A DNA stretch of 41,154 bases. Source: Candidatus Poribacteria bacterium. Its GTDB lineage: Bacteria > Poribacteria > WGA-4E > PCPOR2b. The DNA lies in contig JAGWBT010000019.1 of assembly GCA_021295755.1 (NCBI GenBank), positions 6,887 to 48,040 of the forward strand, read 5' to 3'. Of the stretch, positions 9,201 through 17,500 are shown piece after piece. Each line of letters starts with the position of its first letter. Within the stretch, counting starts at the first letter, position 1. The translations under genes were made by a program, and so were the position numbers. The notes under the pieces were generated by a model. The model saw nothing but the letters and a program-made list of their open reading frames with translations. It searched no databases and had not been told where the DNA came from.

Positions 9201-10441
9201 TCAATCAGACTTGGCAGGTCTTCCGAGGTCATCCAGAGAGTGTAGGAAACAATTTCAGAGATGTTCAAGAAACGGCTGAATTCGTGTGGTTCGGAAGCCG
9301 AGAGCACGGTATCAGTCGATACGATAAAGCGTCCTCATCTTGGACGGTTTTTACGGAAGAGGATGGACTGCTGAATAATCGCGTAAACTATCCAACTTTG
9401 AAGGCTGATGGAAACTTCCTCTGGCTGGGCTGTCCCGACGGTATCAGTCGCTATGACATGCGTAAAGATAGCTGGACGGTGTACACGGGAATGCGCTCTG
9501 TACCGGCTGATGTGGTACATGCCATTGCTGTTGACTCGCGCTATGTTTATTGTGGAACCGATCAGGGTGCAAGACGGTACGATAAACAACATGACTTATG
9601 GCTGGAGGAACGCATTGTAGAGGAACCCGTGAACGATCTTGCTACCGACGACAAATATTTGTGGATAGCAACAGCCAAAGGCGTTACCCGGTTCGACAAA
9701 TCAGCACATTGGGCAGACTTGCATGAAGCAGAAAATGGGTTAGCTGACACATTCGTCAAGGTTGCCGATGTGGGTGGGCGCACCTTATGGATCGGTACTG
9801 AGAAAGGGGTGAGCAAATACAATACACTTTCGGATGACCCTAATGCTTGGGAGACTTTTAGGCGCGCGGACGATGTGGACACTATGCTATTGTCCCAGGA
9901 ATATGCCAATAGCCTCATAGATAACCGTGTTACTAGTATAGCAGTGGGGGATCGCTACGTCTGGGTGGGGACAGAGAGAGGTATCAGTCGCTATGACATG
10001 AAGAAGGAGGTCTGGGTGACTTACGCGCAGCAGGAGGGATTGCACCACGACAAAGTGAGCAGTATCTGCATTGATGGCGACTGGGTGTGGTTTGGCACGG
10101 AGGATGGCGTCAGCAGGTTAAACACAAAGACGGAGGAATGGAGTGTCTTCACATCGTCTGACGGTTTAGCCAGCGATCAGATTACCGGCATCGTTGCAGA
10201 AGATGAATTCGTCTGGTTCGGCAGTTTCGATGCCGGCGTATCCTGCTACAATAAGGCAACAGCGGAGTGGAAACACTTTACACAAAAGGATGGGCTCAGT
10301 CATAATCGTGTGTTTGCGCTTGCGATAGATGAGGATTTCCTTTGGGTGGGGACTGAGCGCGGATTGAGTCGGTATGATACATTGACAGATACCTGGACAA
10401 TCTTTACCACACATTTCGATGAAGAAGAAGACCGAAGGTGA
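6266..10441 (+). CDS. Giant beta-propeller lipoprotein 1 (29 Reg_prop-like blades)
   Basis: 1391 residues from the ATG at 6266 (GAGGTG site upstream; an in-frame GTG at 6248 is less likely). The N-terminus has a hydrophobic core ending in lipobox FIGC, so it is probably an acylated lipoprotein. The rest is about 45-residue repeats of the type DGLxxNxVxxIAVDGxYVWFGTxxGLSRYDKxxxxW, the pattern of two-component-regulator propeller blades (Reg_prop family). I count 29 VWxGT-type cores, enough for four 7-bladed propellers plus one. No kinase, receiver or DNA-binding domain follows. Blades 15-20 are the most divergent. Between blades 15 and 16 there is an extra stretch of about 70 residues rich in K, R, E and G, encoded by an 8-bp-period repeat. 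It is the first gene of a four-gene plus-strand operon, with 11 nt to the next gene. Likely a cell-surface or periplasmic binding scaffold. Confidence 0.85.
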   Translation: MTLDWRGFLVVVLLFFIGCIFTAPDETPEVVDQSMPWEATALLSDQVNAIAADAEHIWVATDKGINRFIKHESLWISYTVEDGLANNKVSSVAVDGEAVWFGTESGVSKYQPKIDEWMTYTRDDGLPSNRVRAIGVDGNYIWFGTDKGLSRYNKAIDIWALRTTDDGGLTSNEISAIAVEDEYVWFATDKGVSRYDKKIDSWTQLTKSEGLADDKVTTIAIDEDFIWFGTENAGVSLYSNTEQTFVKTYTRTGLLETDKINYILVDGLYVWIGTANEGVQRYIKPVDTWVHYKMQDGLPSSNITAIAVDGKYVWFGTYEDGLARFDKIRGLWSVVKKAEGLVSDNIKSIAEQDGALWIGTAMGLSRFNLQSEEWKTYTKAQGLTTNYITRVVAAADAIWVGTSKGVGLYQNNRWKFWRHQHGLPSDFVLDIVVIDQTVWVGTRNGLCRYNQENDKWQTFEDLTGMWINAIAVDAGSLWLGTGRGLAQLTDQRVMFHTSHITHHVNAIASERDMLWVGTQGGLFMFDKREKRWHNFNTEDGLPNDNVRTLAITKDALWIGTPGGLGVLPRNEWRPSATRLGGGQHFDLTRPGIEMGHENVRDICVVDDQIWLGTIGGLGIYSVEDNSWRAIRAKERTVVLRHSSIVHTALDGDWVWFVAWPGTSNGEIIRYDKRTGTWTHYMKEDVTEIHQRGLLKGRKREDEKTKGRGSEEAGQGGSEKKNMLPYSHVHLPQVGEEIPPSHTLNNETPKGKDRYDQKRNGWPNLPFITQIDWMAVADDSVWFATDGGVLAYYKNSDIWRHYTTRDGLAANKTTTLMVDGDDVWVVLRDNRICRYRRDTDEWETHQVVFKEISPDMESYRTRLAADRRYVWVPAQMEGVARYDKQNGTWKRYTAANGLLDTMIGFVVVDNDDVWAYGGWGEGLSKYDENIDSWVIIDSSKGLVADQIREVISGVDYMWVLYNQSWWENDDTVPASGFHRVNQTWQVFRGHPESVGNNFRDVQETAEFVWFGSREHGISRYDKASSSWTVFTEEDGLLNNRVNYPTLKADGNFLWLGCPDGISRYDMRKDSWTVYTGMRSVPADVVHAIAVDSRYVYCGTDQGARRYDKQHDLWLEERIVEEPVNDLATDDKYLWIATAKGVTRFDKSAHWADLHEAENGLADTFVKVADVGGRTLWIGTEKGVSKYNTLSDDPNAWETFRRADDVDTMLLSQEYANSLIDNRVTSIAVGDRYVWVGTERGISRYDMKKEVWVTYAQQEGLHHDKVSSICIDGDWVWFGTEDGVSRLNTKTEEWSVFTSSDGLASDQITGIVAEDEFVWFGSFDAGVSCYNKATAEWKHFTQKDGLSHNRVFALAIDEDFLWVGTERGLSRYDTLTDTWTIFTTHFDEEEDRR
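8348..8452 (+). repeat. 8-bp-period array inside propeller gene 1
   Basis: The array consists of successive octamers CGAGAAGA, CGAGAAAA, CGAAAGGA, CGAGGAAG, CGAGGAAG and so on to about 8430. It then switches to pyrimidine-rich octamers (TCCCATAT, TCCCACGT) to about 8452. It encodes a K/R/E-rich, then low-complexity peptide in the loop between blades 15 and 16. The two paralogous genes have only about 8 residues at this point, so roughly 200 nt have been gained in frame. Confidence 0.75.
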
Positions 10442-10452
10442 TTTGAAAAAAG

Positions 10453-13400
10453 ATGCGTCAAATTCGTTTAATCTTAGGGTTTATAATACTCCTGTCTTTG
10501 GCAAACTGTTCCACACATGATCCGCAGCAAATACACCCCGATTTTTTTGTTGATGGGGAAGGGAGCGTGATTAGTCAACTCCTCAGTGACCGCGTCCTAT
10601 CTTTAGCTGTCGATTCGCGTTATTTGTGGGTAGGGACCGACCGGGGGTTAAGTCGATATGATAAAACGCAAGGGCGATGGACTAATTTCACTGTGAGGGA
10701 CGGTTTGGCTCACAACCATGTTTTATCCATTGTTTTGGACGGTGCCCAGGTCTGGATTGGCACACGCGATGGCGTGAGTCGTTATGAGATCCCTACAAAT
10801 ACGTGGAGGCGTTACATGCCGCGTGATGGCTTGGCGGGACGTGAAGTCTCCTGCATTGCTGTTGATTCGAGATTTATCTGGTTCGGTACGCCAAACGGGC
10901 TCTCTCGCTATGACAAAGAGACAAACAGTTGGGCGCGGAAGGGCGGGGAGAATGGACTCGCGGGTGACTTTGTTACGCAAATCGTGATTGATGATGATTA
11001 CATCTGGGTCGGTACGGAGAATGGGGTTTCCAGATATGACAAACTTACCGATTCATGGAACAACTATGATAAGGAAAGTGGACTTATTGATAACAGTGTG
11101 ACTGCGATTGCCGCTGATGAGGATTCCGTCTGGTTCGGCACGGAGAATAAGGGGCTTAGCCGCTACGATCAACGCAATTCGGAGTTCGTCAGGGCGTACA
11201 CCAAAAGAGATCGGCTGACAAGCGATCAGATAAACGCACTGGCAGTGGATGGAACATCGCTGTGGTTAGGGACTGCCGACAGCGGTGCACAGCGCTACAT
11301 CTTATCCGTCAATACATGGCGGGAGTACACAGCAGAAACAGGATTGGCTTCCAATCATATCACGGCAATTGCTGCAGATGGAAATGTCGTGTGGTTCGGT
11401 ACGTATGAGCATGGACTGGTACGGTATGACTTACGCCATGAAACGTGGAGAACTTACAACGAAATTAAAGCGTTGAGTGATAATGATGTCAAGGACATTT
11501 TAGTGACGGATGAGTCAATTTGGGTGGCAACACGATCCGGATTGAACCAAGCAATCGATCTCGAAAATGTGGGGGATTCGACGACACTCAATTGGCGGAC
11601 GTTAAGTAAGGCAGAAGGTTTAGCGGACAACTACGTTACTACTGTTGTGGAAGTTGGAGAGGATCTCTGGATTGGCACGCCACGCGGTTTAGGAGTACGA
11701 CATGAAAATGAGGATAGGTGGACGTTTTTTACGGCGAAAGATGGATTAGCACATGACTTTGTGACCTGCATCGCATGGGAGTCGGGACGCAGCGGGACCG
11801 AGGGAACGTCTCCACGTCTATGGGTCGGAACGAGGACGGGGCTTTCAACCTACGAACCCCAAACCCGAAAATGGAATACACATTCGTCGAAGTTGCAAAT
11901 CTCCGGTAGGATCAACGATATCAAATTAGGTAACGATTTTGTATGGATCGCGACCGCAGATGGGCTTGTCTACAATAATCCGTCTGCCGGAGTGTCGGGA
12001 AAATTGACCGAAAAACATGGGTTGCCTTCAAAGATGATTAACACCATTGAAATAGGAGGTAACTCTGTCTGGATAGGCACACTGTCCGGTTTAGCGCAGT
12101 TAGATAAGTCTTTCATAACGCCTCACATTTCACGTCCCGACATATCGAGGATCCTCATCCCTGCACATCGGGATTCCGCTCTACGGAACGAGCGGGATTT
12201 CACGTTTCATGCCAACGTCAGAGCGATTGTCGCTGATGGTGACAATACCATTTGGATAGGGACACCGTCGGGATTGGTAAAGTACAACATTACAGAAGAC
12301 GCATGGACGCATTATACCCACGAGAACACCAATGAGGGACTCGCCTCCGATAACGTTAAAACCATTTCAAAAAGCGGTGACAAGATCTGGGTAGGTACAA
12401 TCGCCGGAGTCAGTTGTTTGGACGAGAGGACAGGTAACTGGTCGAAACACGTTGCAGCAATAACGACGGAAGTGCTGCACTCGAATTGGGTCAGCAAGCT
12501 GGCGGAAGATGGAGATGGACTCTGGTTTGGTAACTGGAAGGACTCCACGGAAGGCGCGATTGTAAGGTATAACAGACAAATAGATACGTTCCGTTTCTTC
12601 AGCAAAGAAGACCTTCCATTGAAATCCATTGAGAGACCAATCACACGCATACACGGTCTGACCGTGGGTGAAAATGAAGTGTGGGTCGGCACCAATAGCG
12701 GGTTGTTACGCTACGACAAAAAGACGGATACGTGGCGTCATTATACGGTCAAAGACGGTCTGCCAAACAATGAAGTCTGGGCGATTGTTCTTGATGCTCC
12801 ATATCTCTGGACAGCGCATATTGGCGGTGTAGTGAGTCGTTATTCGCTCGAGACGGATGCCTGGAAAACGTATGAAATCGTGCCAAGTGTAGAATGGAGT
12901 AATATTGGAACTATTGCCGTCGATTCGCAATATGTCTGGGTGACGACGGTTTGGGAAGGAATTAAGCGATACGATAAATTGACGGATCAGTGGGGTAGTA
13001 TCACGGAAGCGGACGGTTTGGGAAATAATGAAGCCAATGACCTACTCATCGACAGCGATTATATTTGGGTCACGGGATGGGGCGATGCTAGCCGTTACAA
13101 TCGACGAACTGAAGAATGGGAGATATTCTCAAGCCAGCGGGTGCTCTCAGGCGTGAATTTCGGGATCTACAGGGGACTGGATGGTGTTTGGCTGACGTAC
13201 TCAGGTTGGAATGAGACTGGTGCTATTGCGTCGAAGTATCACAATAAAACCGATTCGTGGACGACATTGAAACTCCCACAAATAGAAGGGGTTGATTTTG
13301 ACCGCGCCAAGCAAGTTATAGAGACCACCGACGTTGTTTGGTTCACGGCGGACGAACAGGGACTGGCTCGGTATAATAAAGCCGCAAAGGATTGGACATT

Positions 13401-14526
13401 CTTTAGTGAGGAGAATGGTCTTGCAAGCAACGACCTCATTGAGCATTCCCTAGTGGTAGATGACAATTATGCTTGGGTGGGGACAGCCGGGGGATTAAGC
13501 CGATATGACCTAAAGAAAGAGGTATGGACCACTTTCACTCGGTCGCCTCTGACGCGGACGCTCCGCGAGTCGAAAGTGTACGCAATAGCCGCCGAAGGGC
13601 GTTATGTGTGGTTAGCGACAAGCAATGGCTTGCATCGCTATGACAAGCAAACAGATCGTTGGTTTGCCCCTCGTCTAAAGGGGATGGAAGATATGGAGGA
13701 TGACACACCAAGTATCACTTGCCTGACAATTGACGAAAAATATGCTTGGCTCGGTACGAACAACGGCGTCCTGCGCTACGATAAAGCTGGAGATCGCTGG
13801 GAAACCTACACCGTTGAAAACGGTTTGCCTTCCAATATTATCCGAGATCTGGATGTAAGGGACTACGACTTATGGATCTCAACAGATCGCGGCGTTGCAA
13901 CCTTCAATCGTCTATCTGATGATCCGAATGCGTGGGAGTCCCACACACAGGCGCTGGCAGTCGAAGGCATGGGTGATAATAAGAAATATGCACAAACACT
14001 TTTGAGCGATGATGTCCGTTGCGTTGCGGTCGGCGAGAAGTTGGTGTGGTTTGGCACGGACAAAGGGGCTTGCCGATATGATAGAGAGAAAAAAACATGG
14101 GCAGTCCTGACCACAGATAGCTCTGTTCTTGATAAGATCGGAATTCAGAGCAACCTGACAGATACTAGCGTCATCGTTATTGATGAAGCAGATATCTGGT
14201 TCGGCACAAGTAAGGGGGCAACAAAGTACAACGCCGAATCCGGGGACTTCGTTACCTACACCCGATCGGACGGTTTGGCAAGCGATGTTGTTACCTGCAT
14301 CGCATTGAACGGGGAGGAAATCTGGTTCGGTTCAACAGATGCGGGAGTCACGCGGCTGGATAGAACTACGGGCGACTGGCGCGTTTTTAATATAGACGAT
14401 GGGTTGCCGCATAACCGAGTCGAGGCAATTGCGCCTGACGGCGATCAGCTCTGGTTTGGCACGGAGCGGGGGTTATGTCGATACAATCAGAAAACAGGAA
14501 CGTGGACAAGTTATGCGGAAGACTAA
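10453..14526 (+). CDS. Giant beta-propeller lipoprotein 2 (29 Reg_prop-like blades)
   Basis: 1357 residues. The N-terminus MRQIRLILGFIILLSL ends in lipobox LANC with Cys19, so a lipid anchor is predicted. It shares the blade pattern of its upstream neighbour and again has 29 VWxGT-type cores by my count. Idiosyncratic blades match in order: blade 5 has ENxGLS, blade 6 ADSGAQRY, blade 7 TYEHGL, and blade 15 has NWKDSTEGAIVRY. A non-blade segment with LSDDPNAWE lies between blades 25 and 26, as in both paralogues. The gene therefore arose by whole-gene duplication. An insert around residues 558-590 is encoded by a palindrome-rich stretch. The gene starts 11 nt after gene 1 and overlaps gene 3 by 14 nt, which indicates cotranscription. 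No enzymatic domain is visible. Confidence 0.85.
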   Translation: MRQIRLILGFIILLSLANCSTHDPQQIHPDFFVDGEGSVISQLLSDRVLSLAVDSRYLWVGTDRGLSRYDKTQGRWTNFTVRDGLAHNHVLSIVLDGAQVWIGTRDGVSRYEIPTNTWRRYMPRDGLAGREVSCIAVDSRFIWFGTPNGLSRYDKETNSWARKGGENGLAGDFVTQIVIDDDYIWVGTENGVSRYDKLTDSWNNYDKESGLIDNSVTAIAADEDSVWFGTENKGLSRYDQRNSEFVRAYTKRDRLTSDQINALAVDGTSLWLGTADSGAQRYILSVNTWREYTAETGLASNHITAIAADGNVVWFGTYEHGLVRYDLRHETWRTYNEIKALSDNDVKDILVTDESIWVATRSGLNQAIDLENVGDSTTLNWRTLSKAEGLADNYVTTVVEVGEDLWIGTPRGLGVRHENEDRWTFFTAKDGLAHDFVTCIAWESGRSGTEGTSPRLWVGTRTGLSTYEPQTRKWNTHSSKLQISGRINDIKLGNDFVWIATADGLVYNNPSAGVSGKLTEKHGLPSKMINTIEIGGNSVWIGTLSGLAQLDKSFITPHISRPDISRILIPAHRDSALRNERDFTFHANVRAIVADGDNTIWIGTPSGLVKYNITEDAWTHYTHENTNEGLASDNVKTISKSGDKIWVGTIAGVSCLDERTGNWSKHVAAITTEVLHSNWVSKLAEDGDGLWFGNWKDSTEGAIVRYNRQIDTFRFFSKEDLPLKSIERPITRIHGLTVGENEVWVGTNSGLLRYDKKTDTWRHYTVKDGLPNNEVWAIVLDAPYLWTAHIGGVVSRYSLETDAWKTYEIVPSVEWSNIGTIAVDSQYVWVTTVWEGIKRYDKLTDQWGSITEADGLGNNEANDLLIDSDYIWVTGWGDASRYNRRTEEWEIFSSQRVLSGVNFGIYRGLDGVWLTYSGWNETGAIASKYHNKTDSWTTLKLPQIEGVDFDRAKQVIETTDVVWFTADEQGLARYNKAAKDWTFFSEENGLASNDLIEHSLVVDDNYAWVGTAGGLSRYDLKKEVWTTFTRSPLTRTLRESKVYAIAAEGRYVWLATSNGLHRYDKQTDRWFAPRLKGMEDMEDDTPSITCLTIDEKYAWLGTNNGVLRYDKAGDRWETYTVENGLPSNIIRDLDVRDYDLWISTDRGVATFNRLSDDPNAWESHTQALAVEGMGDNKKYAQTLLSDDVRCVAVGEKLVWFGTDKGACRYDREKKTWAVLTTDSSVLDKIGIQSNLTDTSVIVIDEADIWFGTSKGATKYNAESGDFVTYTRSDGLASDVVTCIALNGEEIWFGSTDAGVTRLDRTTGDWRVFNIDDGLPHNRVEAIAPDGDQLWFGTERGLCRYNQKTGTWTSYAED
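12127..12210 (+). repeat. Palindrome-rich insert inside propeller gene 2
   Basis: The segment contains GAGGATCCTC (a 10-bp palindrome) and a hairpin ATTCCGCTC - 8 nt - GAGCGGGAT. It encodes a low-complexity linker (SRPDISRILIPAHRDSAL) between blades 12 and 13 that has no counterpart in the paralogues and looks unlike a blade. It resembles small palindromic elements that settle inside coding sequence; I cannot check whether other copies exist. Confidence 0.45.
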
Positions 14527-17500
14527 CAAAGACGAGAAGACGAGAAGACGAGAGAACGTGAAAACGAGACAATTCACTCCTTTTTTGAATACGTGTGGAA
14601 GTGTGGAAGCGAAGGGTCGAGAAAAACACCCGCTCCCTCAAAAACTCGCTCCCTCGCACACTCGTTTTGTCGTTTTCCTGTTATCTCGTTTTCCTGTTAT
14701 CCTCCTGCTTTTTCACCTTGGGTGTGGTCTCACCCAAATTGATCCGTCGGAGAAAAAATCGGCGGCGCTAGAAGAAGCAGCGATTACCCAAACAGCAGCG
14801 GAACAAGCATTGGTGAGCGATAATGTCCGTTGTGTTTCAACTTCAGCTAATCACGTTTGGGTAGGAACAGATCGAGGTGTCAGTGTCTATCATAAAGCGG
14901 ATAACCGTTGGACGAAGTTAGACCGGGAGGACGGCCTACTCTCTGATGATGTTACCGCAATTGCCGCCGATGGGAAATCGGTCTGGATAGGTACGACTCT
15001 CGGCATCAGTTTTTATAACTTGGAAACTGAACATTGGGGAAAGTTCCAGCGTCGCGATGGCTTGGCAAGCAACAAGGTTACTTCCGTTGCTGTGGACGGA
15101 AATTATATCTGGGTTGGGACCGAGGCAGGCATTTCGCGTTATGATAAGACAACGAGGGCGTGGGCATTACAACAAGAGCAGGATAAAGATCAATTTAATG
15201 CAATCACCGCAGTTGCTGTGGAATCCGAGTATGTTTGGTTCGGTACAGAAGACGGGCTCCGACGCTACGATAAGCCCAAGGACTCATGGAACACTTACAC
15301 GAAGGAGGAGGGGCTGGTAGAAAACCATATCCGGTATATCGCTTTGAGCCCTGATGCCGTTTGGGTGGGTACGGAGAAATCAGGTGTAAGCAAGTACAGT
15401 ACAATCAATCAAACCTTCACTGAAAGCCATACCCGGACGGATCGTATAGAGAGCGATTTCATCAGAGCGATTGCCGTTGATGGGGACAATGTCTGGTTTG
15501 GCTCGGCGGACCGTGGAATCCGGCGGTACATCACAACGGTGGACACTTGGTTCAAGTACACCACAGCACAAGGATTGGTTAGCGATCACATTACCGCGTT
15601 GGCTGTTGATGGTAGGACTATTTGGATTGGCACTTACGAGCACGGTTTGAGTCGATACGATAAAGTGACAGATGGGTGGACATGGTATTCCAAACGGGAT
15701 ATGCTGGCGTCGAATCAGGTTAAGACACTGGTTTCAACTGGAGATGCACTTTGGGTTGGTACAAATAAAGGTTTGAGCCGCTACGCGTTTCGGGAAAAAA
15801 CGTGGAAAACCTACACCAAAGCAGATGGTTTAACGACAAACTATATTACCTCTTTAGTGGGTGATGGCGATGACGGAACGCTATGGGTTGGGACGTCCTT
15901 GGGGCTAGGAAGACTAGAAGGCGAGCGATGGCGTTTCTATACCGAGCGAAATGGACTGGCAAGCAATTTCGTTACCTGCATTAGCGTCACCAATCAGGTA
16001 TGGGTCGGGACGAAAGGTGGATTAAGTGTCTTAATAGAAGAAGCCCTAACCTCTTCGCCACCATCAGGAATTCAAACGATCAGCGAATCAACAAATCAAC
16101 AAGATTCGTCAATAGGGAAGTCCTCGGATTTCAACTCATCACGCATAACCTTTCGCGCCTCACATTCCTACCTCACTAGTAAGTGGGTGACAGCGGTGCT
16201 GGCAATTGGTGAGGAGGTTTGGGCGGGAACGACTGAAGGATTGTATCGAAGAGATACTACGACAGATAAATTTGAACCCTTTCCGGGCGTAACAGATTAT
16301 GTCAACACACTTGCATTAAGCCCAGATGGACGCTTGCTCGTCGGCACACGGAATGGATTGTGGATTATTCGACCCCCCTTTTATCCCCCCGCTAGCGGGG
16401 GGATAAGGGGGGTAACCAACCTTACCGATGGTTTGCCGAACCTGAATGTTAGGACTGTCGCGATAGATGGAGAAACCATCTGGGTGGGCACACCGGGTGG
16501 GGTTGCGCGTTCCGATGGAGCTAGGGTTCATCGGGTCTTTACGATGCAGCCAGATGGCTTGCTACACGATAATGTTCAGAGCATTGCCGTTGTAGATAAG
16601 CAGATTTTTTTCGGTACGGTTGCCGGACTCGCTGTCTATGAGATAGAGGAAGATCGGTGGGAGAAGCATACGCCATATCACGATACAGAGGTTCTGAGAG
16701 AAGATGAGGCACGTTGGATTGAGTTAGACGGGGACCACCTGTGGGTGCTCAACTGGGGGGCTTCGCCAAATGGTGCAATTCTGAAATTTGATCGGCGCAC
16801 CGATACGTGGGTGGAGTACACGAAGGACGCACTACCACTCTCCTCCGACGTTCCATTTATCACCGCAATTCGCCGGCTGGCGGTGGGGACAGCAGATGTC
16901 TGGTGTGCCACAGGGGATGGCGGTGTACTGCGATACAACAAAGTATCGGATACATGGACGCACTTCACAAGGTCATCTGGACTACCGGGACACCACGCCA
17001 CGCTGGTTGAGGTTGACGAACCAGATGGCGTTTGGGTTGCCTTCCTAGGTGGCGTGGCGGCGCACTATGATACGCAGACAGAGAAATGGGAATCAGTAAA
17101 AGTAACGGAAGCGGGCCCCGGGACGTACATTGAAGATATTGCCTGTACGAAAGATTATGTCTGGTTTTCCACAAATGGCGTTGGGGTCAAGCGGTATGAG
17201 CGGGCGACGAAAACTTGGCGGTCATACACAGAAGCGCAAGGTATGGCGTCACGCTCCGGTCAGTGGATTGCCGCAGACGGAAAAGGGGTATGGACCAGCG
17301 GCGGAAGTTCTTATTCATGGGTCAGTGACCGGGGAACAAGCGGTGTGAGTTACTATCATCCCACCGACGATACTTGGACAATTTATGATAGACGCAAGGG
17401 GCTGCGGGTTAATTGGACCAGGTATGGACAGGTCAGTGAGGATTACGTCTGGTGCTTCGGTTGGGATGGCATCAACAGATACGATAAAGCTGGCAAGTTG

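Noticed and set aside
14399-14512. Upstream extension of propeller gene 3 to give a 1470-residue protein
   Set aside because: This part overlaps the final blade of gene 2 in another frame and adds nothing blade-like; the ATG at 14513 is the natural overlapping start.
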